Shown here: piece after piece, positions 9,429-16,556 of the stretch | Numbering within the stretch: position 1 is the stretch's first letter | Layout: each line of letters opens with the position of its first letter | DNA from: Lachnospiraceae oral taxon 107 str. F0167 | GTDB lineage: Bacteria > Bacillota > Clostridia > Lachnospirales > Lachnospiraceae | Direction: 5' to 3' | DNA length: 64,000 nucleotides | Assembly (NCBI GenBank): GCA_000209465.1 | Contig: GL890583.1 | Span: 138,610-202,609, forward strand | The notes under the pieces: model-generated | Seen by the model: the letters and a program-made list of their open reading frames with translations, nothing else | Told to the model about the DNA's origin: nothing | The model's database searches: none | Program-made: the position numbers and the translations under genes

Positions 9429-10172
9429 ATGAGTGAAAATATGAATTATGAGCAAAAAAATGATGAAGATATAAAAGATATTTTAACTGAAGATAAGAAC
9501 ATTGATGTCCAAGTAAGAGAATATAATACTTATGATGTGCCTTTAGGTATACTATATGGAATAGCAATATATAGTTTTACATTTTTAATTATAGGAGTTG
9601 GTATATTAAAAGATATCGCGATATTATTTTTTATTCCGTTATTTATAATGTTTGTGGTTGTTTTGACATTACAAATTCGAAATATTATGTCGGCTAAAAG
9701 GGAAGGAAATATAGATTATTGCCTGAATACATATTTCTTATATAAGTATATAGCAATGCCAATTGAATTAATCTGTGCAGGTATGGTGGGTGTTACTATT
9801 TCTACATTGTTTGGATTGATAATTCAGTCATTTGAAGAACGGCTTTTAGTTATTGCGGTATTTTTATTTGTTGCTTTTATTTTAGCTATAGTGCCTTATA
9901 TAGCTGTAACAGCTGCCATAATAGAATTGCCGTGTTTAATATCAGTGGATTGTATCATAGGTATTACTCGAAAAGAATACGGTATGACTTTTATAGAACG
10001 TACAATACATTTTTTCTTGCAGATGATACCGATAGTGGGTATTGCAGACGGACTATATATAAGTATAAAGTATTGGAACAGGGGGAAGTTGCTTGCAAGG
10101 GTAACTACAATATGTGTTGTCATATTTATTGTAGTTGGAATAGTAATAGATTTGATTTTAAGATTTAAATAA
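9429..10172 (+). CDS. Uncharacterised multi-pass membrane protein, copy 1 of 3
   Basis: This 247-residue protein is of a family I do not recognise. A ~40-residue acidic cytoplasmic head precedes about six hydrophobic segments. Landmarks are NIDYCLNTYFLYKY after the second segment, and a C-terminal cassette of ITRKEYGM, LQMIPIVGIADGLYISIKYWNRGKLL and a last membrane helix. The same landmarks recur in the two adjacent genes at 22632 and 23374, so these are paralogues. The ATG at 9429 follows GGAAGG with good spacing and is preferred to the upstream TTG. It lies between the transporter terminator and an S66 peptidase; whether it is co-transcribed with the latter (40-base gap) is open. No catalytic or transport motif is evident. 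Confidence 0.7.
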   Translation: MSENMNYEQKNDEDIKDILTEDKNIDVQVREYNTYDVPLGILYGIAIYSFTFLIIGVGILKDIAILFFIPLFIMFVVVLTLQIRNIMSAKREGNIDYCLNTYFLYKYIAMPIELICAGMVGVTISTLFGLIIQSFEERLLVIAVFLFVAFILAIVPYIAVTAAIIELPCLISVDCIIGITRKEYGMTFIERTIHFFLQMIPIVGIADGLYISIKYWNRGKLLARVTTICVVIFIVVGIVIDLILRFK

Positions 10173-10212
10173 AGAAGAATTTAATATATGAGAAGGAGTT
10201 TAAATCAAATAT

Positions 10213-11244
10213 ATGAAAGTTAAAAAAATAGGAATTGTCAGCTTATCAAGCGGTGTTTTGGGTGAAGATTTTGTTAAACATGAGGTTAAGATAGGGGTTG
10301 AAAGACTAAAGCAATATGGTATAGAGGTCGACTTTTTGCCACATGCACTTAAGGGAATGGACTTTATAAGGGAACATCCCGAGTGCAGAGCAATGGATTT
10401 ATTATCTGCATTTAAGGATGATTCTATTGATATGATATTATGTGCGATAGGTGGGGATGATACATATAGATTATTGCCGTATCTGTTTGAAAATAATGAA
10501 CTTGCAAATGCAGTTAAGCAGAAAATATTTTTAGGTTTTTCCGATACCACCTTCAATCACTTTATGCTGAATAAGGTTGGTATAAAAACTTTCTACGGGC
10601 AGTCATTTTTATCTGATATTTGTGAACTTGCAAATGAGATGCTTCCATATACAAGAAAATATTTTGAAGAGCTGATTTTTACAGGTAGAATAAAAGAGAT
10701 AAGACCAAGTGATATACATTATAAGGAAAGAGAAGATTTCAGTGAAAATAGTATAGGCGTAGATATGGAAAGCTATCCAAACAAAGGCTTTGAACTGTTA
10801 AAGGGAGAAGCTGTATTTGGAGGTAAGATTTTGGGTGGTTGTATTGATTCTATCTATGATATTTTTGACAATACCAGATATGAGGATACGGTTTCATTAT
10901 GCAAGAAATATGACATCTTTCCAAAACTTGAAGAATGGAAGGGCAAAATTCTTCTTCTCGAAACAAGTGAGGAAAAACCGGAACCTGAATTATTTAGAAA
11001 AATGATAGGGCATTTAAAGCAATATGGTATCTTTGATGTAGTAACAGGTGTACTGGTGGGAAAACCACAAGATGAAATATACTATGATGAGTATAAAGAT
11101 ATTTTATTGGAAGAGCTTTCAGATAAGGATTTGTCATTGGTATATAATATCAATATAGGTCATGCTACACCAAGATGTATTATGCCTTTTGGAGTGGATG
11201 CAGAGGTGGATGTTAAAAATCAGGTGATTAGATTTATAGAATAG
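10213..11244 (+). CDS. S66 peptidase, LD-carboxypeptidase/MccF family
   Basis: This 343-residue soluble serine peptidase belongs to the family that includes LdcA (cuts the terminal D-Ala from muropeptide tetrapeptides) and MccF (detoxifies microcin C). The N-terminal IGIVSLSSG and AIGGDDTYRLLPYL segments are typical. GFSDTT is the nucleophile elbow with Ser110. Glu in LLETSEEKPEPE and His in GHATPRCIMPFG supply the rest of the Ser-Glu-His triad. An AAGGAG ribosome site lies 10 bases upstream. It has no signal peptide, so murein recycling or antibiotic self-protection in the cytoplasm is likely. Sequence alone does not separate LdcA-like from MccF-like activity. Confidence 0.9.
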   Translation: MKVKKIGIVSLSSGVLGEDFVKHEVKIGVERLKQYGIEVDFLPHALKGMDFIREHPECRAMDLLSAFKDDSIDMILCAIGGDDTYRLLPYLFENNELANAVKQKIFLGFSDTTFNHFMLNKVGIKTFYGQSFLSDICELANEMLPYTRKYFEELIFTGRIKEIRPSDIHYKEREDFSENSIGVDMESYPNKGFELLKGEAVFGGKILGGCIDSIYDIFDNTRYEDTVSLCKKYDIFPKLEEWKGKILLLETSEEKPEPELFRKMIGHLKQYGIFDVVTGVLVGKPQDEIYYDEYKDILLEELSDKDLSLVYNINIGHATPRCIMPFGVDAEVDVKNQVIRFIE

Positions 11245-11331
11245 TTGTAATGTATTAATGAAATTTATAAAGGTATAATATAAAAAGTACTATATTATGC
11301 AAAAAAGGAATATATTTATGTGAAATACATC

Positions 11332-11385
11332 ATTATCCAATGAATACTTTTTGTTAATACCTAAAAAGAGTATTCATTGGATAAT
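11332..11385. terminator. Long inverted repeat, probable terminator
   Basis: Perfect 17-base arms ATTATCCAATGAATACT (11332-11348) and their complement (11369-11385) are extended by an imperfect T/A section and followed by ATATTTTTTATG. The structure lies between the S66 peptidase and the cell-wall-binding gene. The length of the arms is unusual for a simple terminator. Confidence 0.55.
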
Positions 11386-11472
11386 ATATTTTTTATGTAC
11401 CGAATGTTAAAATCAAACCATATAAACAAGAACAGTTTGTCCGGACATGTGGTTTTATTTAAGGAGGTTTAC

Positions 11473-12144
11473 ATGAAAAAATTATTGTTTGCTATGTCGT
11501 TTGCAGTTACATTATCTGCTATGGGTATAAGTGCGTATGCAGCAGGAGCAGGCGGCACTTGGAGAGAAAACAATTTAGGGTGGTGGTATGAAACTTATGA
11601 TGGAGGTTATTACAGAAATGCATGGTTTCAAGACAGTGATTCAAAATGGTATTATTTTAACGGGGATGGATATATGGTTGCCGATCAATGGGTTGGAGAT
11701 TATTATCTGAGTTATAGGGGTTCAATGCTTACAAATACTATTACACCTGACGGATATGCGGTTGATTATAATGGTAAGTGGATACATGCCGGATCTAATG
11801 GAAGAGTAGGAGATACAGATCTTGATAACGGAACTTATACATTTGATTTGACTGTAGACGGTAAAGAGATGGGTGTAGATTATTGCGGTATTTACGGAAA
11901 TCAGTATTTAATTGCCGGGCATATATACAGAGAGTCTGATAATGAACATGTCGAATATAGGTCATTAAGCTATAAACTTACAGGTAATACAAGATACAGA
12001 ACGAAGTACGGTATGAGCGGTTCTGTAGATGTATCGCAGGAACAATTTGTAGAGTTTGCTAATGACTATAGTGCTCAATGTTTATTAACGATTACAGTAG
12101 TAAATGGAGATGTCGCTGACATAATGCTATATAAATTAAGATAA
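11473..12144 (+). CDS. Secreted cell-wall-binding-repeat protein
   Basis: This 223-residue secreted protein has a clear signal peptide (MKKLLFAMSF core, probable cleavage after SAYA). The mature N-terminus carries choline-binding/cell-wall-binding-type repeats rich in Trp and Tyr: LGWWYE, AWFQDSDSKWYYFNGDGYM and QWVGDYYL. These normally hold proteins on choline- or sugar-decorated teichoic acid. The C-terminal ~110 residues are a separate beta-rich domain without a motif I recognise. An AAGGAGG site seven bases before the ATG at 11473 fixes the start; the frame is open further upstream but lacks a signal there. A 17-bp hairpin lies upstream and a gene remnant follows. The substrate or partner is unknown. 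Confidence 0.8.
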   Translation: MKKLLFAMSFAVTLSAMGISAYAAGAGGTWRENNLGWWYETYDGGYYRNAWFQDSDSKWYYFNGDGYMVADQWVGDYYLSYRGSMLTNTITPDGYAVDYNGKWIHAGSNGRVGDTDLDNGTYTFDLTVDGKEMGVDYCGIYGNQYLIAGHIYRESDNEHVEYRSLSYKLTGNTRYRTKYGMSGSVDVSQEQFVEFANDYSAQCLLTITVVNGDVADIMLYKLR

Positions 12145-12157
12145 TGGTTTTTGTTAG

Positions 12158-12292
12158 GCTTTTGTTGCAGTGGTTTACAAATTTCTATGTAAGCCTACAT
12201 TTGCTACTCTTGGTCACAACATGGGTGATAAAGGTCACGGCACATTTGATATCCCTGAACTTAATGTCTTTGGCAAAGAACTTTTAAATTAA
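12158..12292 (+). pseudogene. Remnant of a protein C-terminus
   Basis: A 44-codon frame free of stops, with no start codon or ribosome site, ends in a coherent protein-like tail (KPTFATLGHNMGD, then GHGTFDIPELNVFGKELL). It begins right after an in-frame TAG. The conserved-looking Gly, His and aromatic residues suggest the decayed end of an enzyme gene, but I cannot name the family. It sits between the cell-wall-binding gene and a shared terminator. Confidence 0.4.
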
Positions 12293-12355
12293 AAAGGACT
12301 TTTACATATTTACAAAGTTAAGCTTGTATATGTTAAAAGTCCTTTATATTTATCC
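12293..12355. terminator. Bidirectional terminator between convergent genes
   Basis: AAAGGACTTTTA followed by CATAT pairs with ATATG and TAAAAGTCCTTT around a ~28-base loop. Each stem is flanked by A- and T-rich sequence on both sides. It lies between the rightward gene remnant and the leftward activase gene, whose stop codon falls within it. Confidence 0.7.
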
Positions 12356-13132
12356 AAATCTTATATTGGAGTTTTTAGGTCTTAAAGAAATAGCTGCCCC
12401 TATCGCTCCGGCATATCTGCCAAGCGGATGGGTATGGATTTGTCTGCCTGTTTTTTCTGACATCAGTTCAATAAAATATGGTGTATAACTAAGTCCTCCG
12501 GTAAGCATTATTTCTCCATGAAGTCCATGCTTTTTGGCAAGGTTTATGACCTTATTTGCCACAGAGTCTATAACTCCTGCGGCAATATTTTCTCTTTTTT
12601 CTCCGGAGCCGATATAGCTTATAACTTCGGATTCGGCAAATACCGTACACATGGAACTTATAGACAGAGGCTCACCATTTGATGCAAGATAATATAATTC
12701 CTCAAAGTCTGTGCCCAGCCTGTTTGCCATGACTTCTATAAACTTGCCTGTACCGGCTGCACATTTATCATTCATTAAAAAGTCCTTTACCATACCGGAT
12801 TCCAGGCTGATAATCTTTGTATCCTGACCTCCTATATCTATAATAGTGCCGTCCTGTGAAAATAATGCATAAGCGCCCTTGGCATGGCAGGTTATTTCGG
12901 TGATTACTTTATCGGCATATTCCACGCATATTCTACCATAGCCGGTGGCGGCGCAGGATATATTATCTGAAAACCCTTTTTCTTTAAGTTTTTGATATAT
13001 TGTATTTGCAGTTTCCTTACTGTTCCAGCCTGTGGGCAGACAAAAAGAATCTATAAGTCTTTCATCATCCGTAACGACAACTTTGGAAGCGCTAGAGCCT
13101 ATATCTATGCCTATATAATATTGTTTATCCAT
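12350..13132 (-). CDS. 2-hydroxyacyl-CoA dehydratase-type activase (BadF/BcrA ATPase family)
   Basis: This 260-residue member of the ASKHA-fold activators hydrolyses ATP to drive low-potential electrons into a partner iron-sulfur protein. GIDIGSSASK at residue 8 is the phosphate-1 motif and IDIGGQDTK the phosphate-2 motif. Cys124 (NDKCAAGTGKF) and Cys162 (SMCTVFAESE) are the two ligands that let a homodimer share one [4Fe-4S] cluster. MLTGGLSYTP and the Gly-rich GAIGAAI end close the fold. It is the second gene of a leftward pair, 22 bases after the reductase component, as in E. coli yjiL-yjiM. The single partner gene suggests the double-cubane type rather than the two-subunit dehydratase type. 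Confidence 0.92.
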   Translation of the reverse strand: MDKQYYIGIDIGSSASKVVVTDDERLIDSFCLPTGWNSKETANTIYQKLKEKGFSDNISCAATGYGRICVEYADKVITEITCHAKGAYALFSQDGTIIDIGGQDTKIISLESGMVKDFLMNDKCAAGTGKFIEVMANRLGTDFEELYYLASNGEPLSISSMCTVFAESEVISYIGSGEKRENIAAGVIDSVANKVINLAKKHGLHGEIMLTGGLSYTPYFIELMSEKTGRQIHTHPLGRYAGAIGAAISLRPKNSNIRFG

Positions 13133-13154
13133 TGATTATATAAATACCTCTCAT

Positions 13155-14303
13155 TTATACGGCTATAGTTTCAAGAAAGGCTTCAAGTCTGGTATTAATC
13201 TGACCTGCATCAGCCTTTGAATAATCGGTTTCCACCTTGAGATATGGTATACCCTTAGCAACCACGGCTTTTTTTACATTATAAGATTCTATGGAGAATG
13301 TATGGCATGCCTGAAGTATAATTTCAAGGACACCGTCCACCTCGTATTCATCAACCATATCTGTTATAAACTTAAGCCTGTTTTCATTAGGACTCATAAC
13401 AGAGCAGTTGATATTAAGATATTTCTTTGCAAGTGCTTTGGCTACAGGTAAGGATGTATCGACTTTTTCGATTTTTTCCCTATTACTGTTACAGGTATCA
13501 AAGGCAACTACATCAGCGCCGAGTTCTTCCAATATTTTGATGGTTTTATCCCTTACGCCTCCATTTGGACAGCCTGTTATTAAGATTCTCGGTTTTCTTG
13601 ATATCTTTCCCTTATAATTTTGTTCCCAGTCGGCTTTTACCTCATCTATCCTTTGTCTTATCTGTCTGCAACGTTCATCCATATCCGGGATAAAACTGAG
13701 AGCATCAAGCTTTGTACCAAGTTCATAACCTGAGATAGGAGACGGATTAAGTTTACTAAGTTCAAGGTATTCAAGTATTAAATCTCTTTCGGCATTTTTT
13801 TCTAAAATAGCTTTTTTAACATCTTCCTCAGTGATGGTTATACCATAGAAATCCTCAAGTTTTCTCCAAAATTTATACATTTCCTGCTCCCACATATTAA
13901 GAGCTATTTCATCTCTTGAGGATGGGAGCTGCATAACATAAGTCTCTTTTATATCGTTTAGAAGTTCAAACATCTTCTTTTTACCGTCACAGGTGGTTTC
14001 ACCCACTATAAAGTCCGAGAAATAAAAGTAAGGACAGGTATCGGTAAGTCCGAAGCCGTAACTTGCCTTTATTAAAGGGCATAGATTGGAAGGTAAATAT
14101 TCTTCTGCCGCACTTATAGGTTCTTCACTGGTAGCACAAAGAGATACCGCTACAGCACCTGCCGCCATAATAAGTTCTGTAGGAACAAATGAGCAATAAA
14201 TTCCTACAATCTTGCCTCCACGGTCTTTATGTTCCTTCATCTTCATAAAACCCGCTTTTCTTGCTTCTGGGAAAGTCTCAAAATTCTCTGGAAGTCGTAA
14301 CAT
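13155..14303 (-). CDS. Probable double-cubane-cluster anaerobic reductase (2-hydroxyacyl-CoA dehydratase D superfamily)
   Basis: This 382-residue protein belongs to the HgdB/BcrC superfamily of oxygen-sensitive Fe-S enzymes. The N-terminal half carries IYCSFVPTELIMAAGA and cysteines 37, 56, 75 (SNLCP), 90 (DTCPYFYFSDF) and 105 (GETTCDGKKKMFELL). The second half has ITGCPNGG, DTCNSN and LQACHTFSIES. Two-component dehydratases need alpha and beta subunits. Here one subunit stands alone with an activase, the arrangement of the double-cubane-cluster proteins of Carboxydothermus and E. coli YjiM, which carry an [8Fe-9S] centre and reduce small molecules. The AAGGAGGATT ribosome site upstream is strong. 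The physiological substrate is unknown; a true hydroxyacyl-CoA dehydratase is less likely without a second subunit. Confidence 0.85.
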   Translation of the reverse strand: MLRLPENFETFPEARKAGFMKMKEHKDRGGKIVGIYCSFVPTELIMAAGAVAVSLCATSEEPISAAEEYLPSNLCPLIKASYGFGLTDTCPYFYFSDFIVGETTCDGKKKMFELLNDIKETYVMQLPSSRDEIALNMWEQEMYKFWRKLEDFYGITITEEDVKKAILEKNAERDLILEYLELSKLNPSPISGYELGTKLDALSFIPDMDERCRQIRQRIDEVKADWEQNYKGKISRKPRILITGCPNGGVRDKTIKILEELGADVVAFDTCNSNREKIEKVDTSLPVAKALAKKYLNINCSVMSPNENRLKFITDMVDEYEVDGVLEIILQACHTFSIESYNVKKAVVAKGIPYLKVETDYSKADAGQINTRLEAFLETIAV

Positions 14304-14499
14304 AATGAAATCCTCCTTATTATATGAAAAATATTGATTTGATTATAAAATAGAGCATAAAAAACAAATACTGAAATATCGTTATTATCAATAAATATTA
14401 TATTTAGATAAATTATATAAAAATATAGTTAAATACTCAATGATTATGCTGATTTGATTTTTCAATAATTAAGGACTTCTTTTCGAAATAATAGATAAA

Positions 14500-14545
14500 T
14501 AAAAGTTGCCTTTACTTAAAGATGATATATTTAAGTAAAGACAAC
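14500..14545 (-). terminator. Rho-independent terminator of the Nmad3-like gene
   Basis: Read on the minus strand, a stem of about 16 bp with one mismatch (TTTACTTAAA core, arms 14505-14520 and 14530-14545) and a nine-base loop is followed by TTTTAT. It starts about 20 bases after the stop of the leftward gene at 14566. Confidence 0.85.
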
Positions 14546-14565
14546 CATATCTGATGTATTTAGTT

Positions 14566-15375
14566 TTATTTATGGTGTATAATACCTTCCACCCAATTGT
14601 ATAAATTTTTCTTTTGTTCTGGTGTATCGGCATTGATAACAAATTCCTGACCTCTTGAGGCGGTTTTTAATACCGATGACTCCCCTTTTATAACCGGATG
14701 TGCATTACCCTGCCAGGAGATGGAAATACCTTTTTCGGCAAAGAATGGCGGTAATTGCCACATACTTCTACTTGCCTGTCCACGCTGTGTTAATACAAGA
14801 GAATCTCTGTAGTGAAAGGTTCCGCATTTTTTTGAGAGATACAGTCTATTATTGGTATAGAATGGAGGAATACTGTGAGGATGCCATTTGTATTTGTCTC
14901 CGATTACCTGATCATTTTTTATAATATCTCCGATTTCCATATATCCGTAAATAATATGGCGTATTGGCGCACCTTTTATATAGGATAGACAGTTTTTATC
15001 CTGCAACTCGGTTTCTCTGAACATACCGTAGAAAAGAAACATATCACCTATATCCACTCCGGATTTGTCCAAATGTGTAGCCGGTACACCCCATTGCCCA
15101 AATGCAGGCACCCATTCATCAGGTCGATTGTCAATACCGGTATAAATATCAGGATCGAGATGGCAGGTTGGCATATTTTCAAAATCAAAATCCGGATTTA
15201 ATTGAGTTATTATTTCTTTTATATTCTGTCCTCTGTATTCCAAATCTTCATACCTTTTATTGCTTTTTCTGTCAGGTATGGGAAGTGACAGTAGTGTTCC
15301 GTCGGGAAGTATAGGACTTGGCATTACTCCGGATTCGCTATCCATTCCTTTTCTGCTCAATATTACTTTCATCAT
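14566..15375 (-). CDS. Nmad3-like protein (nucleotide modification associated domain 3)
   Basis: This is a 269-residue soluble protein of a family I recognise as Nmad3, named by comparative genomics for co-occurrence with DNA base-modification genes; no biochemical role is established that I know of. Landmarks are VILSRKGMDSESGVMPSPILPDGTLLSLPIP at the N-terminus, CHLDPDI, PAFGQWG, GDMFLFYGMFRET, IIYGYMEIG, WHPH, RDSLVLTQRG, SRSMWQLPPFF and SRGQEFVI. Conserved Asp, His and Arg suggest an enzyme or base-binding fold. An AGGAGGG site precedes two adjacent ATG codons; either may be used. It is a single-gene unit with its own terminator, diverging from an AraC regulator. No methylase, restriction gene or phage gene is near, which is odd for this family. 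Confidence 0.7.
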   Translation of the reverse strand: MMKVILSRKGMDSESGVMPSPILPDGTLLSLPIPDRKSNKRYEDLEYRGQNIKEIITQLNPDFDFENMPTCHLDPDIYTGIDNRPDEWVPAFGQWGVPATHLDKSGVDIGDMFLFYGMFRETELQDKNCLSYIKGAPIRHIIYGYMEIGDIIKNDQVIGDKYKWHPHSIPPFYTNNRLYLSKKCGTFHYRDSLVLTQRGQASRSMWQLPPFFAEKGISISWQGNAHPVIKGESSVLKTASRGQEFVINADTPEQKKNLYNWVEGIIHHK

Positions 15376-15451
15376 GTCAGCCCTCCTTTTGTCATAATTT
15401 TAACATAAGCTATAGATAAAAACAATAAACACTGTATTAAGTATTTAATAT

Positions 15452-15481
15452 TTGACAAAACAGTATTATTAAAACTACTAT
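15452..15481 (+). promoter_or_regulatory. Probable sigma-A promoter of the AraC regulator
   Basis: A perfect TTGACA (15452-15457) is followed after 18 bases by TACTAT (15476-15481), about 100 bases ahead of the regulator start. The -10 is a 4/6 match, so this is moderate support. Confidence 0.45.
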
Positions 15482-15584
15482 ATATCTGATTAAACGGATA
15501 TTTCATTAACCTTTAAAATCTGTGCAAGAAATATAGGGTATAAATCACTGAAAAATTATAATATATGGGTGAAAGGGGAAAGAA

Positions 15585-16430
15585 ATGAATATAATAAAGT
15601 CGTTTAATGATACGATTGATTATCTTGAAACTGTTTTGGATGATAAAGTCAGTGAAAAGGAGATTATGTATTTGTCGGGATATTCCTATGCTATGTTTAG
15701 TAGAATGTTTTCTGTATTGACAGAAATCACACTTTCAGAGTATTTAAGAAGCAGAAGACTTACAGAGGCTGCAATAAATTTAAGGGATACGGATGAAAAG
15801 ATAATTGATATTGCATTTAAATATGGATATGAATCCTCTGATTCATTCGGGGCTGCATTTAAGAGTTTTCATGGATTTACTCCTACAGAAGTAAGGAACG
15901 GGAAACCGTTCAAGGTATTTTCTCGTGTGCAACTGGCACTGAGTATAAAAGGAGGAAGAAATATGAATGTTAAGATTCAAAAAAGAGAAAAATTTATGGT
16001 TGCAGGAATCAATGAAAATAATATTGATTCATCAAGATGTCCTGATGTATGGAACAGACTGTTTTCAAAGTACAGCCAGGAGGATTTTGCAAAACTTGGA
16101 AACGGGCAGAGTGTAGGGATATGTCATGATGTAAAACATCCAGGGTTGATAAATTATATGGCGGCTTATATTGTAAATGATGTAAAAAAAGCCGAGAGTA
16201 TGGGACTGGAAGTTTTGGAAATAAATGAAAATGAATACGCAGTTGTTGAACTTAAAGGAAGTGTTCCGGAATGCATTCATGAAGGTTGGAAATATGTGAT
16301 GGAGGTTTTCTTTCCGGAGCATGGTTACAGACATTCGGAAAGTCCGGATTTTGAGTATTATTTTGAAGGAGATATGTATAGCCCTGATTATAGAATGGAG
16401 CTTTGGATTCCGATAGTAAAGATATCATAA
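15585..16430 (+). CDS. AraC-family regulator with GyrI-like effector domain
   Basis: This is a 281-residue transcription factor. Residues 1-105 are two AraC-type helix-turn-helix units (SEKEIMYLSGYSYAMFSRMFSVLT and IIDIAFKYGYESSDSFGAAFKSFHGFTPTEVR). Residues ~125-281 form a GyrI/Rob-like small-molecule-binding domain that starts at VKIQKREKFMVAGI and ends in YRMELWIPIVK. This order, HTH first, is typical of the SoxS-like effector-binding group that responds to amphipathic drugs or metabolites. A GGGGAAAG ribosome site lies just before the ATG. It diverges from the Nmad3-like gene across a 209-base gap that could hold shared control sites. The ligand is unknown. Confidence 0.9.
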   Translation: MNIIKSFNDTIDYLETVLDDKVSEKEIMYLSGYSYAMFSRMFSVLTEITLSEYLRSRRLTEAAINLRDTDEKIIDIAFKYGYESSDSFGAAFKSFHGFTPTEVRNGKPFKVFSRVQLALSIKGGRNMNVKIQKREKFMVAGINENNIDSSRCPDVWNRLFSKYSQEDFAKLGNGQSVGICHDVKHPGLINYMAAYIVNDVKKAESMGLEVLEINENEYAVVELKGSVPECIHEGWKYVMEVFFPEHGYRHSESPDFEYYFEGDMYSPDYRMELWIPIVKIS

Positions 16431-16435
16431 AAGAA

Positions 16436-16472
16436 AAAACTCTCAAACCGGTTTTCCGGAATGAGAGTTTTT
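16436..16472 (+). terminator. Rho-independent terminator after the AraC regulator
   Basis: AAAACTCTCA and CCGG pair with CCGG and TGAGAGTTTT around a TTTT loop, with an AA/AA internal loop. The right arm runs into TTTTTG. The A-rich left flank means it can also work for leftward transcripts of the aldehyde dehydrogenase gene. Confidence 0.85.
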
Positions 16473-16556
16473 GTTTTAGGCAATGTAGAATCCGATATCG
16501 GGTGTATTTTTATCGAATATATCTACCTGCCGCTATATAAAGGAATTAGCCTTATA

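Noticed and set aside
14304-14500. A riboswitch or T-box upstream of the reductase gene
   Set aside because: The sequence is AT-rich with no conserved riboswitch core or T-box motif visible.
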